Shown here piece by piece: positions 7,841-14,807 of a DNA stretch of 37,551 nt (position 1 is the stretch's first letter; each line of letters begins with the position of its first letter). The position numbers were made by a program, and so were the translations under genes. Under the pieces are notes generated by a model. It was not told where the DNA came from. It saw nothing but the letters and a program-made list of their open reading frames with translations, and ran no database searches. This DNA is from an uncultured Flavobacteriales bacterium (GTDB lineage Bacteria; Bacteroidota; Bacteroidia; Flavobacteriales_D; Sanyastnellaceae): assembly GCA_938084585.1 (NCBI GenBank), contig CALKFF010000018.1:1-37551 (forward strand). The letters run 5' to 3'.

Positions 7841-8355
7841 TTGTATTCGGCGCGGATGCGCTCGTCTTCCGAGAGACGCTCGTTGTACTTGGACACCAAA
7901 TCGGCCCCGCTCAATTCGATCGCCAAGTAGCTCACGTAGTTGCCGTCGGGCTTTTGGGTCAACCGGTTGCACGCGGTGATGGCACCAGAGAGCTGTTGGT
8001 CCACCACGGTGCGTGCGAGGTCGTTGAACGTCTCGGTGACCTCTTCCGCGTTGTTGTACTTGGAGCTGCTCACGTAGTTGTCGGTGACGATTTCGATGGT
8101 GGACTTGATGGACCGGGCGAGCATCGCTTCGGCGTTGGAGCGTGCAATCTTCTTGGCGGCTTCGCGGCTCATGCTCTCGCCTGTGGCGGTGGCGCGGAAG
8201 AAGTTCTTGTCGCTGCGGTAGTCTTCGCTGGAGCAGTATTCCAGGATTTCAACCTCGCCCGCTTGCTTGGGGGTCATGGTCTTGCTTCCGTTGCAGCTGG
8301 CTAGCAACAGGGTGCCTGCGGCCAGGGTCAGGGGGAGAATGTGGCGAAGGGTCAT
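7789..8355 (-). CDS. LPP20-like lipoprotein
   Basis: A 188-aa lipoprotein. The signal peptide ends in LLLASC, with the lipidated cysteine at C21, followed by NGSK. The mature part has an LPP20-type pattern: ATATGESMSREAAKKIARSNAEAMLA, then a helical stretch, then a YLAIELSG strand near residue 145. LPP20 proteins are small surface or periplasmic lipoproteins of largely unknown function. It is the last of three minus-strand lipoprotein genes that all begin with MTLR, and it lies 46 nt after the preceding one. A weak TACTTTAC box 15 nt upstream of its ATG could be an internal promoter. Its 3' end overlaps the convergent amidotransferase gene by 52 bp. Confidence 0.75.
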   Translation of the reverse strand: MTLRHILPLTLAAGTLLLASCNGSKTMTPKQAGEVEILEYCSSEDYRSDKNFFRATATGESMSREAAKKIARSNAEAMLARSIKSTIEIVTDNYVSSSKYNNAEEVTETFNDLARTVVDQQLSGAITACNRLTQKPDGNYVSYLAIELSGADLVSKYNERLSEDERIRAEYNYERFKETFEAEMAKQR

Positions 8356-8401
8356 GCGTTGAAGTTTGGGGTAAAGTAATTCGCTTTCGTGGGAAGGAAG
8401 G

Positions 8402-9781
8402 TCAGAAACCGTGCCAAAGTCGAACCAATCCAGGGATGAATTCGTCTTGGAGTTGCTCGGTGGCTTTGTCGTAGGCGGCGTCTGTGGCGCGCGGCAAGTC
8501 CATTTGGATGCCCTTGATGCGGGTCATGGTCTGGGTGTACACGATGTTGCCTTCGTCGTCGGTCACCGTCCCCACCATGTCCACGTACACCGTCTGCAGG
8601 CCTTGTCCGCCTCCGCCAGGACGCGCGTCGGCCTCCAAGGTGAGCACCATGGCGTTGGGCACCTGATTCGCTTGCACCAGACGCACATCGGCCTGCTGAA
8701 GCGCTTGCCGAACGCTGGGGCCCAAGATGTCTTGGTCGCGTCGTTTGCCGAATGCACGCTCCTCCACCTGCAGCACCAAATCAACAGGGGCGAGTTTGAC
8801 GTCGATCCGGAGGGGAGCGCTGGTGAGGCCCCGTGCCGCCTGGCGGAAGGGGTGTACCAAGGGCAGACCTTCAACGAAGGCCATCGGGTCCACTTGAACC
8901 TCCAGCGTGGTTCCCGTCACGCCGGGCTCAAATTTCTCAAGCGTGATGGCGGCCACACCGCGCGCGTCGCTTGTGGCGGTGCCCCGCGTCGGCAGGTCGC
9001 CACGGTGGTAACGGTAATTGATGCGGACGTTGGATGCAGGTTGTCCGTCCAGCAGGACGGCGACGTCCAGTTGGGTTCGGAATTGATTTGCCACGTGGAG
9101 GGTGACCGCGCTGTCGGGGGTGGCCAATGCCAGGCCAGTCATGCTGCCGTCAAGCATCGAAATCAACGCCTGCGGCACGTTCACATCTTCGCCAGAGGGG
9201 CGCGTGGTGACAAGGGGCTTGTTCATGAAAGGCCGAACCGCATCCAGTCCTCGGATGGCGGCGTCGACCGCTTGCTGCACATTGGCTTGGGCGCGTGCCT
9301 GGGTGGCTGCGTCGAGGTGACCCAAGGCCAAGTCCATGGCGGCGGCCCGCTTGGCGGCTTGGATTTGGGCGTGTTTGGCCTTGCTCAACCGGTAATAGAC
9401 CAGCACTTCCGTTTCCGTGCTGTAGGTGTCGACCAATTCAAAGCCCTCCAGGTCTTCTTGGGTGGTGCTTGTTGATTGGGCCGAGAACGACTCCGAGAGC
9501 CAGCCGTTGATTTGAAGGGTGGAGACGGTGGAGGAGGATTGCACCTGGACCCGAATGTCTCGCGACATGTTGTCCAAGGCCTGTTGCTTGGCCACGGCGT
9601 CTGCGTCGAGGGGGTGAATCAGCTTGGATGCAGAGCCGATGCCCACGTAGTATGCAGGCAGCACGGGAGAGTTGAATGTCCACTCGGGCGCAGAAGACGC
9701 CACGTTCTTGCCGCCAGCGCAACCCGTCGCAGCGACGAGGCTTGCGACAGTGAGGGTCCAAAGGAGGTGGCGGAGTGTCAT
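8402..9781 (-). CDS. LPP20-like lipoprotein with central Ig-like region
   Basis: A 459-aa lipoprotein with lipobox AATGC (C21). Residues about 30-150 resemble an LPP20 domain (YYVGIGSASK ... DADAVAKQQALDNMSRDIRVQVQSS). Residues about 225-310 look like an Ig-like or carboxypeptidase-regulatory-like beta domain (LLDGQPASNVRINYRY ... ARGVAAITLEKF). The C-terminal part (about 340-459) includes a predicted alpha/beta segment with DILGPSVRQALQQADVRLV and a DEGNIVYTQTMTRIKG strand pair that could be a divergent CsgG- or LPP20-like fold. It sits 13 nt after the TPR/CsgG-like gene, so the two are clearly co-transcribed. The likely location is the periplasmic face of the outer membrane. The specific role is unknown. 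Confidence 0.72.
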   Translation of the reverse strand: MTLRHLLWTLTVASLVAATGCAGGKNVASSAPEWTFNSPVLPAYYVGIGSASKLIHPLDADAVAKQQALDNMSRDIRVQVQSSSTVSTLQINGWLSESFSAQSTSTTQEDLEGFELVDTYSTETEVLVYYRLSKAKHAQIQAAKRAAAMDLALGHLDAATQARAQANVQQAVDAAIRGLDAVRPFMNKPLVTTRPSGEDVNVPQALISMLDGSMTGLALATPDSAVTLHVANQFRTQLDVAVLLDGQPASNVRINYRYHRGDLPTRGTATSDARGVAAITLEKFEPGVTGTTLEVQVDPMAFVEGLPLVHPFRQAARGLTSAPLRIDVKLAPVDLVLQVEERAFGKRRDQDILGPSVRQALQQADVRLVQANQVPNAMVLTLEADARPGGGGQGLQTVYVDMVGTVTDDEGNIVYTQTMTRIKGIQMDLPRATDAAYDKATEQLQDEFIPGLVRLWHGF

Positions 9782-9794
9782 TCAGGGATGGAGG

Positions 9795-11180
9795 TCAGGG
9801 GATGAGTTTCAGCAATTCGCTTTCAATGTTGCCTTGGATCTGGCTCGCGAGTTGCAAGCAGGCTTCCTCGGTCAAGGCGTCTCCGCTTTTGATGGCGCGG
9901 CGCGCGTTCATCAAACGTTCGCGGTCGGAACGACCCGTGCTTCCTGTGCGGGCGCCTGTGCTGCCTCCGAGGTAGAAGGTGTTGCGGTTGCCGTCGTAAT
10001 CGATGTAGCGGATGTTGTCCGACGCCCGGCCGTACACGGTTTGGGTGGACACCACCTCGCCAGTCACCGTGGAGATGAACTTGAACGTGCAAGCCACGTC
10101 CACCGAGGCGTCTTGGTAGTACTCGCGGTAGGAGACCGTGCGGTACTTGGTCTCGTAGTATTTCTTGCCTTCTTCGTTCACACGCTCCACACGGTAGGAT
10201 TCGTAGCCTGTTTTGTTGCTGCGGTTCAACCGGCTTTGACGTTGATCGCAGGTGGTGATGGTGGCCTTCAGGAGGGCCTTGGCACCCAGCAGGTTTCCAA
10301 TTTCCACGTCGCCGCCCGAGGTCAATCCGTTCAAGCCCATGCTTTGCTCTTGCAAAATCATTGCCAAACTTTCCCGGTCCACCACTTTCAGGAAGGGGTC
10401 GCTGGATCCCATCAGCGCTTCCTCCACCAAGGACTGGAGCTTGACCTCCACGTTGATGCGGCTTGATCCGTTTTTGAATTCGGTCAGCGCCACGGTGAAC
10501 TGGCCGTCTTCCAGGACCTGCGTGAGGCGGTCGGCGGCGTCGCGGTAGCCTGCGTCGGCGTCCACGATTTCCTTGAAGACCTTGTGTGCGCTGCGCAGTT
10601 GTTCGTTCTCCTGGGCAAGCACACCCTCGCGATAACGAGGTTCGCAGTAAGCGGTGTTGCGCAGGGCGGCCGCGTCTTGGTACGCAGGGTCCAACCGAAG
10701 CACCTCGTCAAACTTCAACAGCGCTTGGGCGAAGTTTTCTTGTTCCAGCAGCACATTGGCGTCGCGGTAGGTCTCGTCGAGGTGGGCGTTCTTCACGCTC
10801 TCGTACGTGGCGCGCTTGGCTTCAGGAAAGGCCAAATCTGCCCCCACCGCGGACAATTTCTTGTCCCAAGCGACGGCCTTGTCCCAAGCGCTCAAAGCGA
10901 TTTCGCGGTTGTTGTAGGCGACAGCCTCGTCGAACTCGGCGATGTGCTGGCCCAAGACCACCTGGCCCGAGCGCTGAAGCCCCACCATGGCGTCGATGTT
11001 GGTGGGTTTTTTCATCACCGCGGTGTAGTACAGGTTGGCCGCTTGGGGCATCATGCCAGCGGCTTCCATTTTGGCCGCGCGCTTGACAAAGGCTTTGGAT
11101 CCGTTGCAACTCGGCAGGGTCAACGAAATCATGGCGAATGCCAAGGCAAAAACGAAAGAGGAGGGACGGCGCAAGGTCAT
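9795..11180 (-). CDS. CsgG-like lipoprotein with N-terminal TPR-type helices
   Basis: A 461-aa lipoprotein with lipobox LPSC (C25) followed by NGSK. Residues about 30-190 are TPR-like helical repeats (AAGMMPQAANLYYTAVMKKP, NFAQALLKFDEVLRLDP). From about residue 205 a CsgG-type domain follows: FTVALTEFKNGS, LKVVDRESLAMILQEQSMG, then IGNLLGAKALLKATITT. In CsgG/HfaB relatives this fold builds ring-shaped outer-membrane assemblies; whether this one forms a pore is unknown. ATG 11180 matches the MTLR start of the two downstream lipoproteins, while ATG 11189, three codons upstream, is equally possible. It heads the three-gene unit, with a TACCTTCG -7-like box at 11209-11202. Confidence 0.75.
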   Translation of the reverse strand: MTLRRPSSFVFALAFAMISLTLPSCNGSKAFVKRAAKMEAAGMMPQAANLYYTAVMKKPTNIDAMVGLQRSGQVVLGQHIAEFDEAVAYNNREIALSAWDKAVAWDKKLSAVGADLAFPEAKRATYESVKNAHLDETYRDANVLLEQENFAQALLKFDEVLRLDPAYQDAAALRNTAYCEPRYREGVLAQENEQLRSAHKVFKEIVDADAGYRDAADRLTQVLEDGQFTVALTEFKNGSSRINVEVKLQSLVEEALMGSSDPFLKVVDRESLAMILQEQSMGLNGLTSGGDVEIGNLLGAKALLKATITTCDQRQSRLNRSNKTGYESYRVERVNEEGKKYYETKYRTVSYREYYQDASVDVACTFKFISTVTGEVVSTQTVYGRASDNIRYIDYDGNRNTFYLGGSTGARTGSTGRSDRERLMNARRAIKSGDALTEEACLQLASQIQGNIESELLKLIP

Positions 11181-11201
11181 GGGGTTCATTTTAACTGGCC
11201 T

Positions 11202-11209
11202 CGAAGGTA
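11202..11209 (-). promoter_or_regulatory. -7-like box of the three-lipoprotein operon
   Basis: TACCTTCG on the minus strand differs from TAnnTTTG at one base. It lies 12 nt before ATG 11189 and 21 nt before ATG 11180. The same octamer stands before other genes in this window (14432, 31251). Confidence 0.45.
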
Positions 11210-11252
11210 GGCATTCCCTGAGCGAGCTGGGCCAGGTCCATCGTGCCCGCAT

Positions 11253-11260
11253 TACCTTTC
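11253..11260 (+). promoter_or_regulatory. -7-like box 4 nt before the saccharopine dehydrogenase-family gene
   Basis: TACCTTTC (7 of 8 consensus positions), then TGGC, then ATG at 11265. The predicted transcription start falls on or next to the A of the ATG, which suggests a leaderless mRNA. No -33 TTG was found at the expected distance. Confidence 0.45.
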
Positions 11261-11264
11261 TGGC

Positions 11265-12611
11265 ATGGATGCACAGAAGGTGATTTTGGTCCTCGGCGCA
11301 GGGCGAAGCAGCTCCTCGTTGATCGCCCATTTGTTGGGTCAATCCGAGGGCGAGGGGTGGGAGGTTCACGTCGGCGACTTGGACTTGGCGACGGCGCAAG
11401 CCAAGGTCCAAGGCCACCCCAATGGCCGTGCTTTTCAGATGTCGTCGTCAGACGTCAAGGATCGCGACGCTCGCATCGCGTCGGCGGATTTGGTCATCAG
11501 CATGCTCCCGGCGTTCATGCATCCCGAGGTGGCAAGTGTCGCCATCGAGGCGGGGGTGCATGTGTTGACGCCCAGCTACGTGTCCGACGACATGCACGCT
11601 TTGGATGCCCGGGCGAAGGAAAAGGGGGTTCTGGTGTTGAACGAGATGGGGTTGGACCCTGGCATAGACCACATGAGCGCGATGCAAGTCATCGACGAGA
11701 TTCGGGAAGCGGGCGGCACCATGGTGTCTTTCGCGTCCTACTGCGGCGGACTTGTGGCGCCTGCTTCTGACGACAACCCTTGGCATTACAAGCTCAGCTG
11801 GAACCCGCGCAACGTGGTGCTGGCGGGGCAGGGCGGCGCGGCCACGTTCTTGGACCGCGGTCGGGTGCGCATGGTGCCGCCGCACAAAACCTTCCAAGCG
11901 TTGACGCCCGTGGAGGTGGGGGGGCGTCGCTACGACGGATACCCCAACCGAGATTCGCTTGGCTACCAAGAGTTGTACGGCCTGCAAGGCATTCAATCCC
12001 TCGTGCGGGGCACGCTCCGTGGGGAGGGATATTGCCAAGCTTGGGACGTGCTTGTGCAACTGGGCATGGTTCGCGACGACGTCCGCTTGACGTGGCCTGC
12101 AGGCACAACCTGGGATGGCTGGACGCGGACGTTCCTGCCCGCCAACTTGGATGCCGTTCAGGACGTGCGCGAGGCGGTGGCCCTTGCGACAGGGGCGGTA
12201 GACGAGGCGTTGGACAAGATGGCGTGGCTGGGTCTGTTCGACGACGACCAGGGACCAGAAGGCCTCGAAGGAACCCCAGCCCAAATCGTCGAAGCCTTGG
12301 TCACCGTCAAATGGGTCTTGGGTGCCAACGACCGGGACATGATCGTGATGTGGCACAAATTCGAGTACGACCTCCACGGCGAGCGCAAGGCCAAAACATC
12401 GAGCCTGTCCCTGGAGGGCAAGGACAGCACCTTCACCGCCATGAGCGACACGGTGGGCTTGCCCATGGCGTTGGCGGTGAAGCCGATGCTTGAAGGCGCC
12501 TTCGGCACCACCGGCGTGGACGTGCCCATGTCCAAAACGTACTACGAGCCGCTGCTCGCCGGACTGGCAGAGCTGGGCATTGTGTTTGAGGAACGCGAAA
12601 TCGAGGCCTGA
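11265..12611 (+). CDS. Saccharopine dehydrogenase family protein (saccharopine reductase-like)
   Basis: A 448-aa cytoplasmic NAD(P)-dependent oxidoreductase. A Rossmann glycine motif is at the N-terminus (VILVLGAGRSSSSLIAHLL), followed by the family motifs ADLVISMLPAFMHPEVA, GVHVLTPSYVSDDM, EMGLDPGIDHMSAM and CGGLVAP. Length and motifs fit the LYS9-type saccharopine reductase domain found as a separate protein in many Bacteroidota, where it is linked to lysine metabolism. The substrate is not certain from sequence alone, because carboxynorspermidine dehydrogenases share the fold. The gene diverges from the lipoprotein operon and is followed after 1 nt by a small exported protein gene. Confidence 0.88.
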   Translation: MDAQKVILVLGAGRSSSSLIAHLLGQSEGEGWEVHVGDLDLATAQAKVQGHPNGRAFQMSSSDVKDRDARIASADLVISMLPAFMHPEVASVAIEAGVHVLTPSYVSDDMHALDARAKEKGVLVLNEMGLDPGIDHMSAMQVIDEIREAGGTMVSFASYCGGLVAPASDDNPWHYKLSWNPRNVVLAGQGGAATFLDRGRVRMVPPHKTFQALTPVEVGGRRYDGYPNRDSLGYQELYGLQGIQSLVRGTLRGEGYCQAWDVLVQLGMVRDDVRLTWPAGTTWDGWTRTFLPANLDAVQDVREAVALATGAVDEALDKMAWLGLFDDDQGPEGLEGTPAQIVEALVTVKWVLGANDRDMIVMWHKFEYDLHGERKAKTSSLSLEGKDSTFTAMSDTVGLPMALAVKPMLEGAFGTTGVDVPMSKTYYEPLLAGLAELGIVFEEREIEA

Positions 12612-12612
12612 G

Positions 12613-13065
12613 ATGTGGGCGTGGGTTTGGCCGTGGTGTTGGGCGTGCATGACGTGTTCAGGCGCCCCTGAATGGCCTGCGCAGGGGCAGGTCCACGAGG
12701 ATTGGGTGCGTGAAGCCATCGCTTGGCGCATGCAGGTGGGGTTGGAAGGTTGCCCGGATGTGGTTCCCGCGCTGGACGCCTGGACCCTCGAGTGGTTGAG
12801 CCAATCTGAAGCGGTTCACGTCGACGTGAACACGGCGGATTGGCCCTTCCTCGCGTACGCTCCTGAACTGCAGACGGTCTTGGTGCAGCGGCTGGCGTTG
12901 GTCGAATTGACGAACGCCCCATCACGCCAGGTGGACGTGGTCAAGGACGTGCGGCGTGTGGCCAGGCGAAGCGAGGGGCTCTGGAATGCGGCGCTGGGGC
13001 GTGCGTTTGACAGCGCCGAGGGCCTGGCGAGACGGCGCGACCAGACGCAACAAAAGGAGGGCTGA
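12613..13065 (+). CDS. Small exported protein, possible degenerate helix-hairpin-helix
   Basis: A 150-aa protein not recognised with certainty. The first 16 residues are strikingly Trp/Cys-rich (MWAWVWPWCWACMTCS) and hydrophobic and could be a signal peptide or membrane segment. A central stretch, VDVNTADWPFLAYAPELQTV (about residues 76-95), resembles the LNTA-x-x-x-L-x-x-x-PG-I pattern of ComEA-type helix-hairpin-helix domains, but lacks the PGIG glycines. The C-terminus is basic and helical. ATG 12613 follows the upstream stop by 1 nt, so it is co-transcribed with the saccharopine dehydrogenase-family gene. Its stop codon lies in the loop of a terminator-like hairpin. Confidence 0.6.
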   Translation: MWAWVWPWCWACMTCSGAPEWPAQGQVHEDWVREAIAWRMQVGLEGCPDVVPALDAWTLEWLSQSEAVHVDVNTADWPFLAYAPELQTVLVQRLALVELTNAPSRQVDVVKDVRRVARRSEGLWNAALGRAFDSAEGLARRRDQTQQKEG

Positions 13066-13075
13066 GCCTCCTTTT
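13052..13075 (+). terminator. Terminator-like hairpin, stop codon in the loop
   Basis: AAAAGGAGG (13052-13060) pairs perfectly with CCTCCTTTT (13067-13075) around a 6-nt loop that contains the TGA stop of the preceding gene. The four Ts are part of the stem and only GGGG follows, so the U-tract is weak. It marks the end of the 11265-13065 unit. Confidence 0.6.
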
Positions 13076-13182
13076 GGGGTCCCGTGGCGGGCGGTCAGCC
13101 CGCCGGTCCATCCGGGAAAGTTGTTCAATGTCGTCGTTGGATTGAACGTGACTCCTTCCTGAATGGTTGCGATGGGGAGAGG

Positions 13183-13190
13183 TATTTTTG
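13183..13190 (+). promoter_or_regulatory. -7 box 4 nt before ispH
   Basis: TATTTTTG is an exact TAnnTTTG match, followed by AGCC and the ATG at 13195. It predicts a leaderless ispH mRNA. The nearest upstream TTG (13167-13169) is only 13 nt away, so the -33 element is unclear. Confidence 0.6.
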
Positions 13191-13194
13191 AGCC

Positions 13195-14424
13195 ATGCGC
13201 AGTTTCGACATCCCCGACTTTTACCGGAGCCCCATCATTTCTCGGGTCAAAGCACGTCGCAAAACGCTGGATCCCCGCAAACAAGACTTCACGCCGAGCG
13301 TGTTGGACTTCGGATCGGTGCGGATCCAGTTGGCGCGCCACTTTGGGTTTTGCTTCGGGGTGGAGAACGCGATCGAGATCAGCTACAAGGCCATCGCGGA
13401 GAACCCCGGCAGGCGGATTTACTTGTTGAGCCAAATGATTCACAACCCGGAGGTGAACGCCGATCTGCAGAGCCGTGGGGTCCAATTCCTGCAAGACACC
13501 TTGGGCAAGTCCTTGGTGCCGCTGGAGACCTTGACGCCGGAAGACGTGGTGATCGTTCCGGCTTTCGGAACCACCACCGAGTTGGAGACGAAGCTCACCG
13601 ACCTCGGGGTGGACGTGCAGAAGTACAACACGACTTGTCCCTTCGTGGAGAAGGTGTGGAAGCGGTCGGCGCAGCTTGGGGGCAAGGACTACACGGTGGT
13701 CATCCATGGCAAGCCTCAGCACGAGGAAACCCGTGCCACGTTTTCCCACGCCGCGGAGACGGGGCACGCCTTGGTCGTCAAAGACGGCGCCGAGGCCGAG
13801 TGGCTGGCGCAGTGGATGGAGGCGGGGCGCATCGATGTGGCGGGGTTTTGGGCCAAGTTCGAAGGCCGCACCACGCCGGGCTTCAAGCCTGAGGAGCACC
13901 TGAGCCGCGTGGGGGTCGTGAACCAAACCACGATGTTGGCCTCCGACACCCAAGCCATTGCGGACCGCATCAAAGTGGCCGTGGACGCCGACCAAGAAGG
14001 CGAATTCGCGAACACCCGAGACACCTTGTGCTACGCCACCAACGACAATCAAAGCGCCACCCGCGGTGCGCTGTTGGCGGGCGGGGCGGATTTGGCCCTG
14101 GTGGTGGGCGGATACAACAGTTCCAACACGTCGCATTTGGTGGAGTTGTGCGAAGAGACGCTGACGACCTTTTTCGTGCGCAACGAGCTGGAATGGAAGG
14201 AGGACGGCGTGCACCATTTCAACATCCACGACGGGTCGATCCAAGTCACGGCCGACCCGTTCCCCGAGCAAGGCGCGGCGGGCGAGGTGCCCACGGTGTT
14301 GATCACGTCAGGCGCGTCGTGTCCTGACGCGAGCGTGGAGCGCGTCTTGCGCCGAGTTCTGGACCATTACGGTGGACGGGATGTGGATGCGGTGTTGACG
14401 GAATTTGAGCTTTCCCAGGCCTGA
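13195..14424 (+). CDS. ispH: 4-hydroxy-3-methylbut-2-enyl diphosphate reductase
   Basis: IspH (LytB) is the last enzyme of the MEP pathway and reduces HMBPP to IPP and DMAPP with a 4Fe-4S cluster. The 409-aa length, with an N-terminal extension before ARHFGFCFGVENAIE, fits the long plant/cyanobacterial/Bacteroidota type. The three cluster cysteines are C53 (GFCFGVE), C148 (NTTCPFV) and C279 (DTLCYATNDNQ). HGKPQHEET, VVNQTTM, GGYNSSNTSHL and SGASCPD match other conserved positions. It begins after a hairpin and an exact -7 box, and a new start box follows before the next gene. Its IPP and DMAPP are the precursors for the carotenoid operon at 19440-26220. Confidence 0.95.
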   Translation: MRSFDIPDFYRSPIISRVKARRKTLDPRKQDFTPSVLDFGSVRIQLARHFGFCFGVENAIEISYKAIAENPGRRIYLLSQMIHNPEVNADLQSRGVQFLQDTLGKSLVPLETLTPEDVVIVPAFGTTTELETKLTDLGVDVQKYNTTCPFVEKVWKRSAQLGGKDYTVVIHGKPQHEETRATFSHAAETGHALVVKDGAEAEWLAQWMEAGRIDVAGFWAKFEGRTTPGFKPEEHLSRVGVVNQTTMLASDTQAIADRIKVAVDADQEGEFANTRDTLCYATNDNQSATRGALLAGGADLALVVGGYNSSNTSHLVELCEETLTTFFVRNELEWKEDGVHHFNIHDGSIQVTADPFPEQGAAGEVPTVLITSGASCPDASVERVLRRVLDHYGGRDVDAVLTEFELSQA

Positions 14425-14431
14425 GACCCCG

Positions 14432-14439
14432 TACCTTCG
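14432..14439 (+). promoter_or_regulatory. -7-like box 5 nt before the pre-mutL gene
   Basis: TACCTTCG, then AAAGG, then ATG at 14445. A TTTG at 14404-14407 lies 24 nt upstream, slightly longer than the usual spacing, and could serve as the -33 element. It overlaps the end of ispH by only a few nucleotides. Confidence 0.5.
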
Positions 14440-14444
14440 AAAGG

Positions 14445-14807
14445 ATGAAAGCGCCCAAACTTCGAGGCCCTTTTCGGAACGTGAGGACCGAGCCCCGATC
14501 GTTCAAATTCAAGTCCCGTCACCTGCCGGAAGCGCGCCCAGAATGGGAGGAGCGCAAGCGGCGTGTGGAAGAGGACGTCTTTGGCGCGTCCCAAGAGGCC
14601 CCGCGTCCGATTCGGTTTCGGCAAGGTGGCAAGTCTTATGAAGGCCGCGCGGCCAGGCGGGCCGCTTCGGTTCGGGCCAGCCGCATGGCCGCCCTGCGGG
14701 CCGCGGGGGTGGCGTTGGTGCTGGTGTATTTGACCTACCGGGCCATCCTTTGGATTGAATCCCAAGACTACGGCGGGTTCCTGCAATTCATGAAAGCCAA
14801 CGGATGA
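14445..14807 (+). CDS. Conserved small membrane protein upstream of mutL
   Basis: A 120-aa protein with a very basic N-terminal half (RTEPRSFKFKSRHLPEARPEW) and one hydrophobic segment (about residues 86-106, ALRAAGVALVLVYLTYRAILW) near the C-terminus. It resembles the short proteins that stand before mutL in many Bacteroidota and are often misnamed riboflavin synthase subunit beta; that resemblance is from memory. Its stop overlaps the mutL start by 4 nt (ATGA), which implies translational coupling. The basic segment is predicted to be cytoplasmic. No enzymatic motif is visible. Confidence 0.75.
   Translation: MKAPKLRGPFRNVRTEPRSFKFKSRHLPEARPEWEERKRRVEEDVFGASQEAPRPIRFRQGGKSYEGRAARRAASVRASRMAALRAAGVALVLVYLTYRAILWIESQDYGGFLQFMKANG

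Noticed and set aside
11448-12731. 427-aa minus-strand frame antisense to the saccharopine dehydrogenase-family gene
   Set aside because: No recognisable domain; the plus strand has the NAD-binding and family motifs.
12922-14271. 449-aa minus-strand frame antisense to ispH
   Set aside because: Low-complexity shadow composition; IspH with all cluster cysteines is on the plus strand.
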